Source of the DNA: Oscillospiraceae bacterium
Lineage (GTDB): Bacteria; Bacillota; Clostridia; Oscillospirales; Acutalibacteraceae
Direction of reading: 5' to 3'
DNA length: 5,530 bases
NCBI GenBank assembly: GCA_031262125.1
Contig: JAISII010000173.1
Coordinates: 1 to 5,530 of the forward strand
The number at the start of each line of letters is the position of its first letter. Within the stretch, counting starts at the first letter, position 1. Made by a program: the position numbers and the translations under genes. Positions 5,451-5,530 of this stretch are shown here, one piece after another. The notes under the pieces were generated by a model that was given only the letters and a program-made list of their open reading frames with translations, had not been told where the DNA came from and made no database searches.

Positions 5451-5478
5451 AAAAAAGCCACCCATCTGGGTGGCTTTT
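5451..5478 (-). terminator. Intrinsic terminator
   Basis: GCCACCC (5457-5463) and GGGTGGC (5468-5474) form a perfect 7-bp GC-rich stem with a 4-base loop, flanked by A6 on the left and T4 on the right. The longer T-run (six) follows the stem on the minus strand, so it best ends transcription entering from beyond the right edge, upstream of the methyltransferase promoter. It could also work on the plus strand. Confidence 0.85.
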
Positions 5479-5500
5479 AAAAAAACAACAGGAGTATTCC

Positions 5501-5523
5501 CTGAAAACTGAATAAAGAGAAAA
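5501..5523 (+). other. rRNA leader/spacer-like motif at the right edge
   Basis: CCCTGAAAACTGAATAAAG resembles the CCTTGAAAACTGAATA sequence, with its boxA-like start, that Firmicutes carry in rRNA operon leaders and 16S-23S spacers. No rRNA or tRNA gene is visible in the window and no strong plus-strand promoter precedes it. It may mark the neighbourhood of an rRNA or tRNA locus beyond the edge. The match is from memory. Confidence 0.3.
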
Positions 5524-5530
5524 CAAAATA

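Overview
The window looks like a chromosomal segment from a low-GC, anaerobic, probably spore-forming Firmicute (Clostridia, possibly the Oscillospiraceae/Ruminococcaceae side). The reasons are AT-rich intergenic DNA, purine-rich Shine-Dalgarno sites, sigma-A-type promoters with 17-bp spacers, a SpoIID-like protein, a CoA-disulfide reductase/rhodanese flavoenzyme typical of anaerobes, and a dispersed palindromic GC-rich repeat. The lineage is an inference from these traits, not from a database match.

Layout, left to right. Positions 1-338 (minus) hold the N-terminal 112 codons of a multi-pass membrane protein that runs off the left edge. Diverging from it, 510-1232 (plus) encodes a 240-residue membrane-anchored protein. 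It aligns by eye along the whole SpoIID/LytB domain, but it has lost the catalytic glutamate and the Cys/His zinc ligands. Positions 1241-1424 form a repeat-rich intergenic stretch: a palindromic element with a GTAA-loop hairpin, an 82-bp inverted-repeat structure, and three copies of CGGGGTGGTTT spaced exactly 64 bp apart. The last copy abuts the stop codon of the next gene. Positions 1422-3185 (minus) encode a CoA-disulfide/persulfide reductase fused to a C-terminal rhodanese domain, with its own strong promoter at 3222-3250. Divergent from it is a Nudix hydrolase at 3430-3858 (plus), also with a near-consensus promoter. A bidirectional terminator at 3958-3987 separates it from the minus-strand genes on the right.

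The right third is a minus-strand pair. A class I SAM-dependent methyltransferase (4523-5266) has a near-consensus promoter and a leader stem-loop. Downstream of it is an unrecognised 140-residue Gly/Asn/Cys-rich protein (4032-4454) with a C-x2-C-x2-C-x3-C cluster and a duplicated ~22-residue unit. A perfect 13-bp inverted repeat runs into that second gene's ribosome binding site. The window ends with an intrinsic terminator (5457-5474) and a short TGAAAACTGAATA motif resembling Firmicute rRNA leader/spacer sequence, so an rRNA or tRNA locus may lie just beyond the right edge.

Most genes are independently transcribed and do not form one pathway. I see no convincing new defence or biosynthetic system. 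The points most worth attention are the SpoIID-like apparent pseudoenzyme and the Cys-cluster protein with its RBS-adjacent hairpin.
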